A DNA stretch of 64,000 nt, taken from positions 3,208,150-3,272,149 of the forward strand of contig NC_084815.1 of the NCBI RefSeq assembly GCF_963583255.1, written 5' to 3'. The translations under genes were made by a program, and so were the position numbers. This document shows positions 10,170 through 20,900 of the stretch, one piece after another; within the stretch, counting starts at the first letter, position 1, and every line of letters begins with the position of its first letter. Source of the stretch: Pyrus communis (Eukaryota; Streptophyta; Magnoliopsida; Rosales; Rosaceae). The notes below the pieces were generated by a model. The model searched no databases. It saw nothing but the letters and a program-made list of their open reading frames with translations, and was not told where the DNA came from.

Positions 10170-12527
10170 TCATGAAGCCTCACCATTTCGTTCACGATCA
10201 CAACTTCTGCCTTTGCGGCCCCAAATTGGAGTTGTCTCAATAAGCTGGTGAGGAACAAGCTTTCTTTCGCGCTTAGTCATCTTAATGAAATTCTTAACCT
10301 TCAGTTTGGCTATCTCCGCCTCCTCGTCAGGGGTAATCTCCCTTACTACGACCGTAAGGCGGCATTCTGGTCTCACTTTAACTCCACATTTGCCTTTAGC
10401 ATGGTAGGACAGTCTCTTTTTGAAGAATCCCTTTCCAACAAAAGCCTCAGCTACAGAGAAAATGCGGAATAAAGAAGGTTAAAACTGAAAAACAAAAAGA
10501 AAAGATAGGAAAAGCTAAACTTTATGTGCAGTATTTACCAACAAGGAGACGGTCTGGATCTAACCCATGATTATGAGTTGCATTTGCTCGGGCTGAATGA
10601 ATGACCTGCAAGTAGTAGTTTCTTCATTAACGTTGACATTCTGGAGTATATTTTTTTCATTTGAGTAAGAAATGAGCATAGTGAAAACGTTACATGTGAA
10701 AACCCAGTTTTTACATAGCATAGTGTGTGTGTGTGTGTGTGTATCGTGAATCTATTCTACTTAAAATGGTTTCTAGCTCGACTAGGTGAAGAGTTGCTGT
10801 ATCACCTGATACACAGTTTTTGAAGCTCGCTTTACTGTCACTTGCAACTGCAACAATGCATCTTCAACACGCATACCGCGTACCAGTGCAGCAACCAAGT
10901 TGACCTTTTTAGGACTCTGAGAGTGACAAATGGGTGAGTTAAAATTAATAAACGTAAGTCGCTGATGAGGGGGAGAACTTGAAAATAGCATTAAACATGC
11001 AACTTTTAGAGCAATCATTTATACAACCAGAGATCATTCACTTTAAATGTCTAAACTGCAAGAACATGAACTATTCAAGATACAGTTCCAATAGCAGGGA
11101 ATATTTGTTGTACTTTTATGCGCAAACGGAAGTGAATTCTAACAAAGTACCAATATCAAAGTCGTAGGTGAAAGCTAAAACAAAGAATCTCAAACTAACA
11201 CAAGAGATTTACGTGGTTCGGCGTAAAGCCTATGTCCACGAGCAAAACACGGTGAGGAATTTCAATAAACAGATGGAATTACAAAAGAGTATTTAACTCT
11301 CACAACCCAAATCCCACAAATTACAAACCCTAAACCAAACGAGTAGAGTACCCAATACTAACGGAGAAGATTCTCCAAATTGCTCTCTAACTCACAACAT
11401 AAAGTCACAAACTCACAAATTGACTCTCACCAAATTACCATACAAAAGAGCCACACGAAATACACTAACCCTAAGGTCCTATTTATAGCGCATAGCACTT
11501 AGGTTACAATAAGAATCCAAATAGGAAGTAAATCCAAATCCTAATTAAATAGGTAATTAACAAAATCTCTCCACCAAGGAAACCAACTAAGAAGTCAAAC
11601 ACCAAACCCAAATAGGTAACACAAGCCTAATTTTTGCATCATCCTAATTTTGAGCCGTAAAACCCAACACTATTAGCATCCAAGTTGAAGCGCGCACACA
11701 CAATTGGCAAAAGAAATAGTACAGAAGAACTCGTTCAACCCCCAACAAGCATAACGTTTTCCTTTCTAAGAACTTGTTTAAAACTTTAAAGTGACCAACG
11801 CCCCACCACGTCTTCTTTGACTCCTCCATTAGTCATCCATTCACAACATAAGGAAATCAACCACATGGCAGAAAATGTGCTTCATGGCTCAATGCTTCAA
11901 AAACCAAATCCAATAAAAGCATATAATCCATTGCAAAGCCTTATAGCAATGCAGCAACAGCGCAATGTAATTACCTGTTTGATGCCCTTTAAGATAGCTT
12001 GAACTTTATCAGGTTTAGTGAGCGATTTCTGCTTGTGCTCTTCGTTTGTCGCAGTATTTGATGCCAAAACAGGAGTCAATGGAGAGGGAAGAGGCGCTTC
12101 CTCAGCTCTCAAATTCCTTGAACTCGAAATTCCCTGTAAAAACAAAACCCACACAAATATTGACAATGCAGAGGTAAACACAACACTGTTAGAAATGAAA
12201 ACACACACACACATATATATGTGTGTGTGTGTATTTGAGAATTACCAAGTGCTGAAAATATTGATGAAGGGGTCTTGAAATGGTTGGAGAAGATGGCTTG
12301 CAAAGAGTTTGGAAATAAGGCAAGAGACCTGCAACATTAAGGTTCTGATTATTTAACACTTTCCCAAAACACCAAGTGAGAAAATTGGAGAATTCGAATA
12401 GATACTGACCCTCCAAGCGAGAAGAGGAAGAAGAAGAAGAGAAATTGGCTGAAGGGTTGTAACTACATTCAACCCTTTTGCCCATTTTCCGGATTGCTGA
12501 TTGCAGATGCCTCTGCCAAGCCGCCAT
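10170..12527 (-). CDS. Ribosomal protein uL22, mitochondrial type
   Basis: A nuclear gene for a large-subunit protein of the organellar ribosome; uL22 lines the peptide exit tunnel. On the minus strand the exons are 12527-12410, 12328-12246, 12133-11975, 10916-10806, 10605-10539 and 10450-10170, joining in frame to 272 residues. The start is the ATG at 12527; an upstream in-frame GTG is not used. The first 90 or so residues are Arg/Ser/Leu-rich with a Ser run, as expected of an organelle targeting peptide. The L22 domain follows: KPDKVQAILKGIKQ, SPKKVNLVAALVRGM, VEDALLQLQV, RASKTVYQVIHSARANATHN (the conserved L22 helix) and LTVVVREI. A basic C-terminal extension (MTKRERKLVPHQL) matches the mitochondrial-type plant proteins better than plastid L22. 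Intron 3 (1,058 bp) carries an LTR-like insertion; intron 2 has a dinucleotide palindrome. Confidence 0.9.
11169..11668 (-). mobile_element. LTR-like sequence in L22 intron 3
   Basis: On the minus strand it begins TGTTGGGTTTTACGGCTC and ends TTTTAGCTTTCA, so it has TG...CA ends, about 500 bp. It contains GATTTACGTGGTTCGGC and GCCTATGTCCACG, a phrase common in plant LTRs. No matching 5-bp duplication was found, so it may be an old solo LTR or a fragment. Confidence 0.5.
12201..12232. repeat. (AC)n(AT)n(GT)n palindrome
   Basis: A perfect 32-bp self-complementary microsatellite inside L22 intron 2. An unrelated (GT)n lies in intron 4 of the same gene near 10722-10742. Confidence 0.9.
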
Positions 12528-12529
12528 GG

Positions 12530-13040
12530 CTGCCACAGAGAATTGCTTTCCACCTGCAACAATGGAGGAAAATACAGATATTTGTTATTGGATTTGGGCG
12601 TTTGGGGGAGAATCGGAGGTTGGGAAATCTGAAAGTTGAGTTCTTTGTGCGCTTCCACCTACCTCAGCCTCGTTTCAACCGCAACGGACACCGCCAAGTC
12701 TCAAAGCGTGAAGAGTCTCAAAGCTCAGTTGCCGCCGCAAACCTAAATAATAGAGTAATAGACCCATTTTTCACTGTAATTTTACGGATAAAAAATTAAT
12801 TAACCTTTTTGAGACCAAAGGATTTTATTTTATTTTATATTTTTTGCAAATATTTTGTTTTCACAATGCCATCTCTTAATGGAGGGGTAAAAGTTGGATT
12901 AAAATTATCGATTCCACCAATAAAATTTCTAACCCGAGTTCAAAATTTTCATAAAGATTAGAATGCATATTGAGACTTTAGAAAATTCGGAGATTTGAAT
13001 GTTCCAAACTTATTTCGGAGAATTTTTTTAAGTGTGCCCG
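12530..13040. promoter_or_regulatory. Upstream region of L22 gene
   Basis: The first 200 bases upstream of the minus-strand ATG should hold leader and promoter; no clear TATA box was identified. The rest is AT-rich with no recognised feature until the hAT element. Confidence 0.35.
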
Positions 13041-14273
13041 ATCCTTACTAGGGGTGGGTTCAAAAAACCGAAAACCGAAAAAAACCGACAACCGAACCGG
13101 ACCGAGGCCGAAAAAAACCGAACCGTAAAAAAACCGAACCGAAATTGTCAAACCGAACCGAACCGAACCGATATATATATATAATTTTTTTGAATATTTA
13201 TAAATAGTTTAGTCATACAATCATAGCAAAATAGAACCTGTTGCCAAGTTGGTTTCAATGAAACTTTACAAGCTAGAGGCATGGGTTCGAACCCTCATGC
13301 CTCCAGGATTTGTGAGGTTATTTTTAATTTTTTAATCTTTTTAACAAATCCCCATTTTCCTCCTGTTCTCATCCAAATCCCCATGTTCAATGAAAGAGAG
13401 GTATATTCTTACACACATATATGTCATATATATGCTTGTTTTTGTTGCTATCAAATTCTCTTTGTTTTTTGCCATTTTTATTTTCTGGGTTTGTGAAAAA
13501 ACCAAATGAAAAGCCTTAAAGTGTGGTGCTTTTTGGGCAGGTCTACAAGGTCTCCATTGGAGCTGCATGTGGACTTTCATGGCCGTCGGATCGTCTCGTG
13601 ATCCAAGTCCTTGATGATTCAACCGACCCTACAATCAAGGTAAAAAACAATCCTCCCAAATCTCCAATTAAAAAAATCATCCTTTCAATGGGTCCTCTTC
13701 CTTTTAGTCCATTAGTTAGAGCTCCAAAGATCTCAATGTGTTGGATAAAATGCCACACTGAAAAAACACCAATAATTGAATGTTTTGGAGCAACCCTTTT
13801 GATTTCAGACCCAATTTCTGACATGGGGTTGTTCCAATTTACAATGTGCAAGTGGGGTTTCAATAAAATCGGCAAATAAATAAAATCGTGAATCGTGATT
13901 GAAAAAAAAAAAAAAAAAAAAAATCGAACCGGGCCGAAACCGAACCGAATACCAACCGAACCGAACACAAACCGATAGAAAACCGAACCGAACGGAACGG
14001 AACCCACCCCTACATGGGGTTGTTCCAATTTACAATGTGCAAATGGGGTTTCAATAAAATCGGCTAATAAATAAAATCGTGAATCGTGATTGAAAAAAAA
14101 AAAAAAAAAACCGAACCGGGCCGAAACCGAACCGAGAAAACCGAACCGAATACCAACCGAACCGAACACAAACCGATAGAAAACCGAACCGAACCGAATA
14201 GTAATTTCGGTTCGGTTTTCGGTTTTCGCAAAAAACCGAACCGAACGGAACCGAACCCACCCCTAATCCTTAC
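13041..14273. mobile_element. hAT-like element carrying a CslA fragment
   Basis: The element spans 13049-14265 (1,217 bp), starts TAGGGGTGGGTTC and ends GAACCCACCCCTA (perfect inverted ends). It is flanked by a perfect 8-bp duplication ATCCTTAC (13041-13048 and 14266-14273). The 8-bp duplication and TAGGGGTG-type ends fit the hAT superfamily. There is no transposase, so it is non-autonomous. Both ends are filled with AACCG/ACCGA-rich repeats. The inside holds two exons of a cellulose-synthase-like A gene. The right end is duplicated: 13821-14012 and 14013-14265 repeat the same text, each ending in CCCACCCCTA. Confidence 0.85.
13350..13639 (+). pseudogene. Captured cellulose synthase-like A (CslA) fragment
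   Basis: Two exon pieces of a glucomannan beta-mannosyltransferase (CslA, GT2 family, Golgi membrane enzyme of mannan synthesis) with the intron between them. Exon piece A is 13350-13400 and encodes FPPVLIQIPMFNERE. A 140-bp GT-AG intron (13401-13540) follows. Exon piece B is 13541-13639 and encodes [18 protein letters not shown], then [14 protein letters not shown], ending at a GTAAAA donor-like site. The first conserved Asp region of the glycosyltransferase (LDDSTD) is present; everything before and after is missing, including the QxxRW motif. The fragment lies wholly inside the hAT element, so it was captured as genomic DNA. No upstream ATG suits it, so I treat it as a dead fragment. Confidence 0.85.
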
Positions 14274-15290
14274 ATTATGTTTGGTTGCCTTTGAGTGCGT
14301 CTGGAACTACATATCCTATGGATTACATGGAGTGCATCTGGAATCTTACATCCTGTCTTATGTATCATTTCTATCCAATTTTATGAGTGCAATTAGAATG
14401 CAGAACTGTACATCCTGTAGATTACATGGAATGAGTTGTGCTAGTCATATTATTTTATTACATATATGAAGAACATGATTAAATGCATGTATGCATTAGT
14501 AATGAAAAGACAGTTGAATGCCTATGTGGTCTCAATCGAAATTTGTGAGTGATTTTTATATGTAGAGGATTTAAGAAATGTTTCCTAGATGAGATCAATT
14601 GACTTTTAAATCACATATGTCGTATTACTGTTACTTACACGAGCTTCATAACTTATTCAGGTTTAGCTTTGCCCAATGCATATTCTCATGGTGCGCTCGA
14701 GAGTATGGTTTGTTTAACCTGTATTGTAATTTTGTTTCTGCTGAATATCTTATCAATATTATGTATGAGTCCCAATTGATTCTTTGTATTATTGTAACGC
14801 TACTTTTTGCGGCCACGTGCCGATCTTGAGCATATCTCAGAGTAGGGCATAACACAACCTATCCACGTGAGACACATTGTATTTTTAAACGAAAAGCTAA
14901 CACAAGTTTAGATTTGTACCTCAATTGTTAAAGGGGCTCATCATGAAAATTTAATTGATAACTCTTCCACCACGAGGGTCTTATTGAAATTATGGTGTCA
15001 CCACAAGGACCAAGAAAAAGTTTTAGCCTAGCAGTCGAATTCTCAGGCAAGTCATGCACTCGGGGCCAAACGATCTGTGGAGAGATACAACTGATTAGCC
15101 AAGCAATTCCAACAACAAAATACAATCTTTGCTTTGTCTTTTTACATACGAATACCAGCTGAATTATTTGTTAGACACACAAAATTTATACACTACGTGA
15201 TGTACATTTTAATCCATATACAATATTAGATTTATCTACTTGAAGTACATTTATACATTATTTATGAGCAGGTCATGCGACGACAGCCCC
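14274..15290. other. Spacer without recognised genes
   Basis: AT-rich. It holds several diverged repeats of TACATCCTGT and GATTACATGGA within 14300-14430. No exon or RNA gene seen. Confidence 0.4.
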
Positions 15291-15292
15291 TA

Positions 15293-15790
15293 TTAGGATG
15301 TTATAAAGTTAAACTTTGATGGTTCTATCTTTCGGACAGAGCTACTACCGTCTTTGTGTTATGGAATTCTAAGGGTTGAGTTATTGGTGCTGGTGCTTTC
15401 AACCTAGACAAAGTAACTATTGCAGTGGTTGAGGCTATGGGTTTGAGGGAAGGATTAGGGTTTACCAGACGTAAGGGATTTCAAAACATTATGGTAGAGG
15501 GAGATTCAAAGTTAATCGTCTGCGTGGTTCAAGAAAAATGGGATGTCCCTTGGAACCAAAATTCTATTATTGAGGATATTTGCGGGATTGCCTCAGAGTT
15601 CAATCGCATCGAATGGAACCATGTTTTTAGATAAGCAAATTTTATGGTAGATGCGTTAGCTTATCTAGGTCTCACTCTTAATAATCTGCATTTCTGGGAT
15701 CATTGTCTCCCCTTTATAGGGTTTAATGCCCTCAACTTTGATTACTTGGGCATCGGTTGTTATAGAGGTTTTTCCTTTTAATAAATTTCT
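15293..15790 (+). pseudogene. RNase H-like domain of a LINE-type retroelement (dead)
   Basis: Translation gives KLNFDGSIF near 15308, then AVVEAMGLREGLGF, FQNIMVEGDSKLIV, SIIEDICGIA, RIEWNHVFR, an in-frame stop, and ANFMVDALAYLGL. This is the order of the RVT_3-type RNase H domain found at the end of plant non-LTR retrotransposon polyproteins and in free copies (catalytic Asp in NFDGS, Glu in VEAMGLREG, Asp in EGDSK, last Asp in ANFMVDALA). A frame change before 15425 and the TAA at 15632-15634 show it is dead. No reverse transcriptase domain is present upstream. Confidence 0.75.
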
Positions 15791-17360
15791 TTTCTTGATT
15801 AAAAAAATCTCTAAGAAGTGTGTTAACTTTCTGTGTGCAAATATAATTAGTAATCAAATAAAAAGTTAGTTAATCTACGGTCTCTTCCGGATGTGCCTTT
15901 CTTTTTTGTGTGTGTGTGTTTTGCTTGTTCGTTGTAGATATATAAATTAACGTTTATTTTTTTTTTAATAATACTTAGTTGACCTATTTTTCGCTTACAT
16001 GAACGTAATGAAGGTGCCACGTGAATTTACAGATACAATATGACCAATGAATAAAAAAAATTCTAAGAACTAAATAAAATCTTAACATTGTTAATAAAAT
16101 GATCTCCTTGACATCAACATGGCGCCCTATGACCAAAGTTACCGAGTTCTCGTAAATGAATAGTTGTTAACTCGATAACTCAATAGACGGAAGGACAACT
16201 AGGGTAACAACTTGTAACTTTACAGATTAATTTTACCAATTTTAAAGGACGTTGACCAAACTGTTCTATGCTCTTAAAACCATTGGGTAATATATTTCTA
16301 TTGAATTTGCCACAATATGAGTTCCGAGTTTAAATTCTCCCAAATATGATGAAAGTGTTTTGATTTGATTTTTTAGACTACTGATTAGAATGGGCCGGCA
16401 ATTGCACAGGGGAAAGGGAAATTGTCATTAAGACCGTCTCTAATCTTTGAGGATAAAGTTTAAAAAATTAAGCTAGAAAATTTTAAGCCATAAGTCAGAA
16501 ATTGTTTTTCTCCTCCAATTCTTGTAACTTAAAATTTTAGCCTATGATGATTAAATAATGATTTTAGCCTAACTTTTTGTTTTCAGTAACCTTTTTTAAA
16601 ACAAAATTTATATAGATTATCTTATATATTTTTATGAACATTTTAGTCTAAAGATATTTAAATTCCGATAAGTAATTAAAAATCATACAAATACATAGGT
16701 ATTTATAAAGTTTTAAGTTAAATTTGATTTAAATAATTGTCTTAAATTATTTAGACGTTAGATTTAATTTTAGGCCGTCAAATCTTTTTTTTTACCATTA
16801 GATTTGATCTCATTTGATCATAACCGTTAGATTATAAGTAAAAAAAACAAAATAAAAGTTTGAAATATGATAATTTGGTGGGTTCATAATAATTTAAGCT
16901 AGACTTAAATCTTGAGGGGAATCTAGCCCATAAATATATTTTCTTAGCCCATGATCGAAGATGGTTTTTTTTTTTTTTTTTTTTTTTTTGGGAGGGGGGG
17001 GGGGTGGTGCGGGGGGCGGCGGCCGGGGGGGGAGAGGAGGGGTTGTTTTAAAGTTTATATTATAAGTTTTATCATGTGGGTTGGAGTTGGTCTAAAGTGC
17101 TTACTACAAACAACCCTAAATCGAAACAAGAATGAATGTATGATTTTCCTTCCCATTTTTTACTTGTTTACTAACTTTTACGAAACGCAAACCGACCTGT
17201 TTCTTACCAAGATAAATCCAAATAAGACAGTAATAAGGAAACCAAATCCTAATCAATTACAAGTCTTCGTACCAACTCTTATATATACCCTCTCTGTGGT
17301 TCTCTAATATCTTCCTGTACGTCCTCTTCTACAGACTACAAGTACAAGCCTACCATCGCA
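15791..17360. other. AT-rich spacer with homopolymer tract
   Basis: No exons seen. At 16967-17045 a run of about 23 T is followed by G-rich sequence (GGGAGGGGGGGGGG, then GGCGGCCGGGGGGGGAG). The ORF over this tract is an artefact of low complexity. Confidence 0.5.
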
Positions 17361-17429
17361 AACTCAATATACTGACTCTATCTTTGCCAGAGATAAGTCA
17401 GACATCAGAAGTAGCACTCTTATTCTCAC

Positions 17430-17984
17430 AAAGCAGAAACCTAAACCTAGAAAGATTGAAATCAAGAAAATAGAGAATTCAGGCTCCCTATATGTCACGT
17501 TTTCGAAGCGGAAAGTTGGACTTTTCAGGAAGGCCTCCGCGCTCAGTGCTCTGTATGGCGCTGAGGTAGCCGTCATTATCTTCTCGCCTATGTCTTCGGC
17601 CACCCTTCGGTGGATTCTGTCCTCTCTCGCCTTGAAAGTACAAACACTCCCTTACATGGCCGCCAACAAAATGTGTCTATGCATGCAAGGGTCGAGAATG
17701 AGAACGACGTAAAAAGTAGTATAGTCGAGTTCAATTCAGTACAGTCTAGCACGATGTACCAAACGAGACTTGGAATAGTCACGGAGGAGATGGAAGTGGA
17801 CGAGGTGAATGTTGACATGGGAGGTGGCAGGTTCTGGTGGGACCAGCCAATTCACAATATGAATTTGCAGAAATTGAAGCTGTTCAAGAGTTCATTGGAA
17901 GAGTTGAAAGACAAAGTTTGTGCACGTTATGATGATTTGTCAATGCGTGAACTAGCTTTGACGGATTATTTGGGTGTACATTGA
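17430..17984 (+). pseudogene. Type I (M-alpha) MADS-box gene, AGL62-like, frameshifted
   Basis: The first frame gives the MADS domain: [47 protein letters not shown]. Type I M-alpha factors of this kind act in seed and endosperm development in relatives. After IIFSP (about 17590) the frame shifts and the expected [13 protein letters not shown] follows at about 17592-17631. It then runs on to WWDQPIHNMNLQKL and DKVCARYDDLSMREL, ending ALTDYLGVH at a TGA (17982-17984), which is typical of the family C-terminus. No in-frame ATG precedes the MADS domain. A missing start plus a small deletion make a pseudogene most likely. A sequencing error could explain the shift but not the lost ATG. Confidence 0.8.
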
Positions 17985-18522
17985 TTTTTCTTCGTACTTT
18001 GTATTTTAATGTCTCATGATTTTTCTGAGTTGTATTTCTTTTTTCATTGAAGAAAGTTTTTGAAGCATAGTTGGTTTATTAATTCGTTTTTGTAATGGTT
18101 ATAAAATTTTGTTAGCTTTAAAATTTGCATGCATGAAATATAAATAATCAGAATGTTATGTTGGAAGTTAGAACATGATATAGATAATAACCATATACTC
18201 TATACATATATTCTTTGGCCTATTGCAGTCAATCACGAATCCATTTGTTAAAAAGAATTTTTACAAGATTCAACAAAATAAACACTTCCTACACTTCAAC
18301 ACCTATATTGTACTTTTGATGTTGTAGCACACCGCACACCGTCCTTACTATTTACTTCCCTTTGATGAACACTATTGATCACAGATGATCTTCCTCACAA
18401 GCAAAGAATATGTGGAGGCATAAATTAACCACATTCAAAAGAGCATATCACATGGATTATGAGATCTAAATATCGAAGTTACCCTAGACAACATAAGAGC
18501 AAGCCCAGCGTTGCTAGTTGCT

Positions 18523-18523
<1 letters not shown>

Positions 18524-18561
<38 letters not shown>
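18524..18561. repeat. 38-base G homopolymer
   Basis: Uninterrupted G run just inside the left end of the Harbinger element. Glycine or proline ORFs over it are spurious. Confidence 0.9.
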
Positions 18562-18564
<3 letters not shown>

Positions 18565-18949
18565 GCGAGAGAAAAGGGGCTCGAGGCCCTGTGGACCGGC
18601 TCCAGCGTTGGAGAGCCCGAGTGGAGGTGGAGGTTCGAGCTCCGGACTCGTGGAGAATTGCCAGCCCGAGAGCCCGAGTGGATGTGACGCCAGCGCTGAC
18701 ATCAGCCTGGCGTCAGGCCATTTTTAATTTTTTTTTTTCTGTCAGGCACGTGGGGGCGTGTCGCTGACACAAAATCAGAAAAAAAAAAAAAAAAAAAAGA
18801 AGTGCTTTTTCAGTTACCGTTGGGAAGCCACGTGGCTTCCCACGGTCCGTTCGATCTCAACGGATCTTTAATTTGGACCGTTCGATCTCAACGGTAAAAA
18901 AAAAAAGTCTTATTTAATATCCACCATTCGATCTGAGATCAGCGGTGGA

Positions 18950-20370
18950 TATTAATATGCTTTATAAATAAAAAAAATAAAAGAAAAAATAGTTTTAAAA
19001 TTAAGAAAAGTTACCGTTGTGACACGTGGCACAATCTGGAGTGTTGGAATTTGAAATGCAGTATATCGTTGAATGAGCCTTTTATTGTAACGTCCATCCC
19101 TTTGTAATGGCTCATGTTGCACGAGCTCATCGGTGGCGTCATGAGCACAATATATACGTGTTCTTGAATTGTTCATCTTATCTGGCTCATATTCATCAAC
19201 GGCTTCATAATCGTACTCATCTTCCACAATCATGTTGTGAAGAATGATGCACGTCATCATGACAGATCAAAGCGACTCTACATCAAACAATCTGGCAGCA
19301 ACCCTGACGATCGCCTAACGAGCTTAGAGGATACCGAAACAACGCTCTACATCCTTCCTGCACCTTTCTTGACAGCTTGCAAAGTGTTTTTCCTTTGCAC
19401 TTCGCAGACGTGGTACTGTTTTGACAAATGTTGACCATCGCGGGTAAATGCGATAGGTAGTATGGTCCGTCATACATATGTCTTACGTGACTTTTGGTGT
19501 CTTTCCTTGCAGGACATCGTTGAACACTGTGAATTTGGCAAGGACGTTGATGTCATTTTGAGCTCCCGGGACCCCGAAGAAGGCGTGCCAAATCCATGTA
19601 TCAAAAGATGCCACCGCCTCCAGAATGATACTTTTTGCTCCTTTTCTGTCCCCATAAGCGCATTGCCATGCACTTGAACAGTTTTTTCACGTCTAGTGCA
19701 TACAATCAATGCTTCCAATCATCCCAGGAAAGCCACACATCTCGGCCTTCTTCAACAGCCGTTCCAAGTCCATGTTTGTAGGCTTGCGGAGGTACTCAGC
19801 GGTGTAGATAGATTCGATTGCTCCACAAAACCTCATCAGGGACTCAAGAATGGTTGATTTCCCCATCCTTGTTATCTCATCCACTTGGTCTGCAGATGCT
19901 CCATATGCAAGCATCCGCAAGGTAGCAGTAATTTTTTGCTCAGTCAGGAGACCCATAGCACCAAAAGCATCATTCTTTTGCACAAAGTAAGAATCATGGT
20001 TGCAAACAGCAATCATGATTTTGTTGAACAAATGTCGTTCCATTCTAAAACGATGTTTAAAGTACGTATCAGGGAATGCACTATTAGGGACAAAATAATC
20101 ATCCAAGAGTTCCATACCTCGTCATTGCCTGCTTCTATCAAGGTTTCCGGAACGGTTGGGCCTGCAGATCTAAGCCATAGTTTGGATGACTCAACGGGAA
20201 TGTGAGGCTCTGCCCATTCTTACTTCGTCATTTCTCCTTCTACGCTCCTCATCCTCTTCCCTCTCATTTTTTGCCCCCTGGTGATTAAACATTGCTTCTG
20301 ATTGGTTAAACAATTCTTTCTCTTCCTGATCGAGTTCCCACATCATCCTTGAGGAAGAAGAAGACATTGT
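18950..20370 (-). pseudogene. HARBI1/ALP1-like Harbinger transposase (dead)
   Basis: Read on the minus strand, translation starts near 20367 with MSSSSSRMMWELDQEEKEL and stops early (TGA after ASHSR). The best open part is 20115-19693: LLDDYFVPNSAFPDTYFK, HRFRMERHLFNKI, LTEQKITATLRMLAYG, then GFPGMIGSIDCMH with the first catalytic Asp. A TAG follows immediately. In other frames come ILEAVASFDTWIWHAFFGVP and NDINVL (second Asp), then RKDVERCFGIL (catalytic Glu, about 19318-19350, followed by stops), and last CIILHNMIVEDE at 19221-19256. This is the DDE_Tnp_4 order. At least four breaks make it inactive. Confidence 0.85.
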
Positions 20371-20519
20371 AAGAAAGAAGCATAAACTATGAATAATGAT
20401 ATAGATTTTTGTGAAAAATGAAGCAGAAACTATGAATGATGATAGAGATTTTGAGAAAATTGGTGTGAGATTTGTGAGGATGGATGGTGGATTATATGGA
20501 GGATTCAGAAAAGGCTTAG

Positions 20520-20900
20520 GTTGTACATAATGCCACGTGGCATGCCGTCATTCGTTAAAAATCTGATGGAAATCTATCCTCAAAGATTGTAAACAAATTA
20601 TGACACGTGGCGCGACGTGATTGGTTAATAATCTTATCAGAAATCCATCACCAATAATTGTATTTTCAGATAATGACATGTGGCATAACGAGTACGATTA
20701 AAAATTTTATCGGAAATCCATCCCCAATAATTGTCTTTTCGGATTTTATGACAAATGGCGCAACGACAACAATTAAAAATCTTATCTGAAATTACAAATA
20801 AAATTATTTTGTATTATTTAATAATACTTCGGATAATGACACGTGGCGCAACGAGAACGATTAAAAATCTTATCCGAAATTACAATTAAAATTATTTTGT
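20520..20900. repeat. Subterminal ACACGTGGC repeats in Harbinger element
   Basis: Five copies, about 75-130 bases apart, of a word like ATGACACGTGGCGCAACG followed by ATTAAAAATCTTATC and a GAAATCCATC-like or GAAATTACAA-like segment. A related copy, GTGACACGTGGCACAATC, lies near the left end at about 19018-19035. Such arrays are usual transposase-contact regions; binding itself is inferred. Confidence 0.7.

Noticed and set aside
10170..12527. Plastid L22 nuclear copy
   Set aside because: The basic extension MTKRERKLVPHQL and overall length suit the mitochondrial-type family; no plastid-type transit peptide evidence. Targeting experiment would be decisive.
12189..12658. GTG start upstream of the L22 ATG and alternative long minus-strand ORFs
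   Set aside because: Plant nuclear genes start at ATG; ATG at 12527 fits the targeting peptide, and the long ORFs run into introns with good splice sites.
13265..13330. GGGTTCGAACCCTC as B box of a tRNA gene or SINE inside the hAT element
   Set aside because: It is a short palindrome-like match (GAGGCATGGGTTCGAACCCTC-type) with no A box and no body; not enough to call.
18459..18767. Glycine- and proline-rich ORFs
   Set aside because: Produced by the 38-base G run at the Harbinger end.
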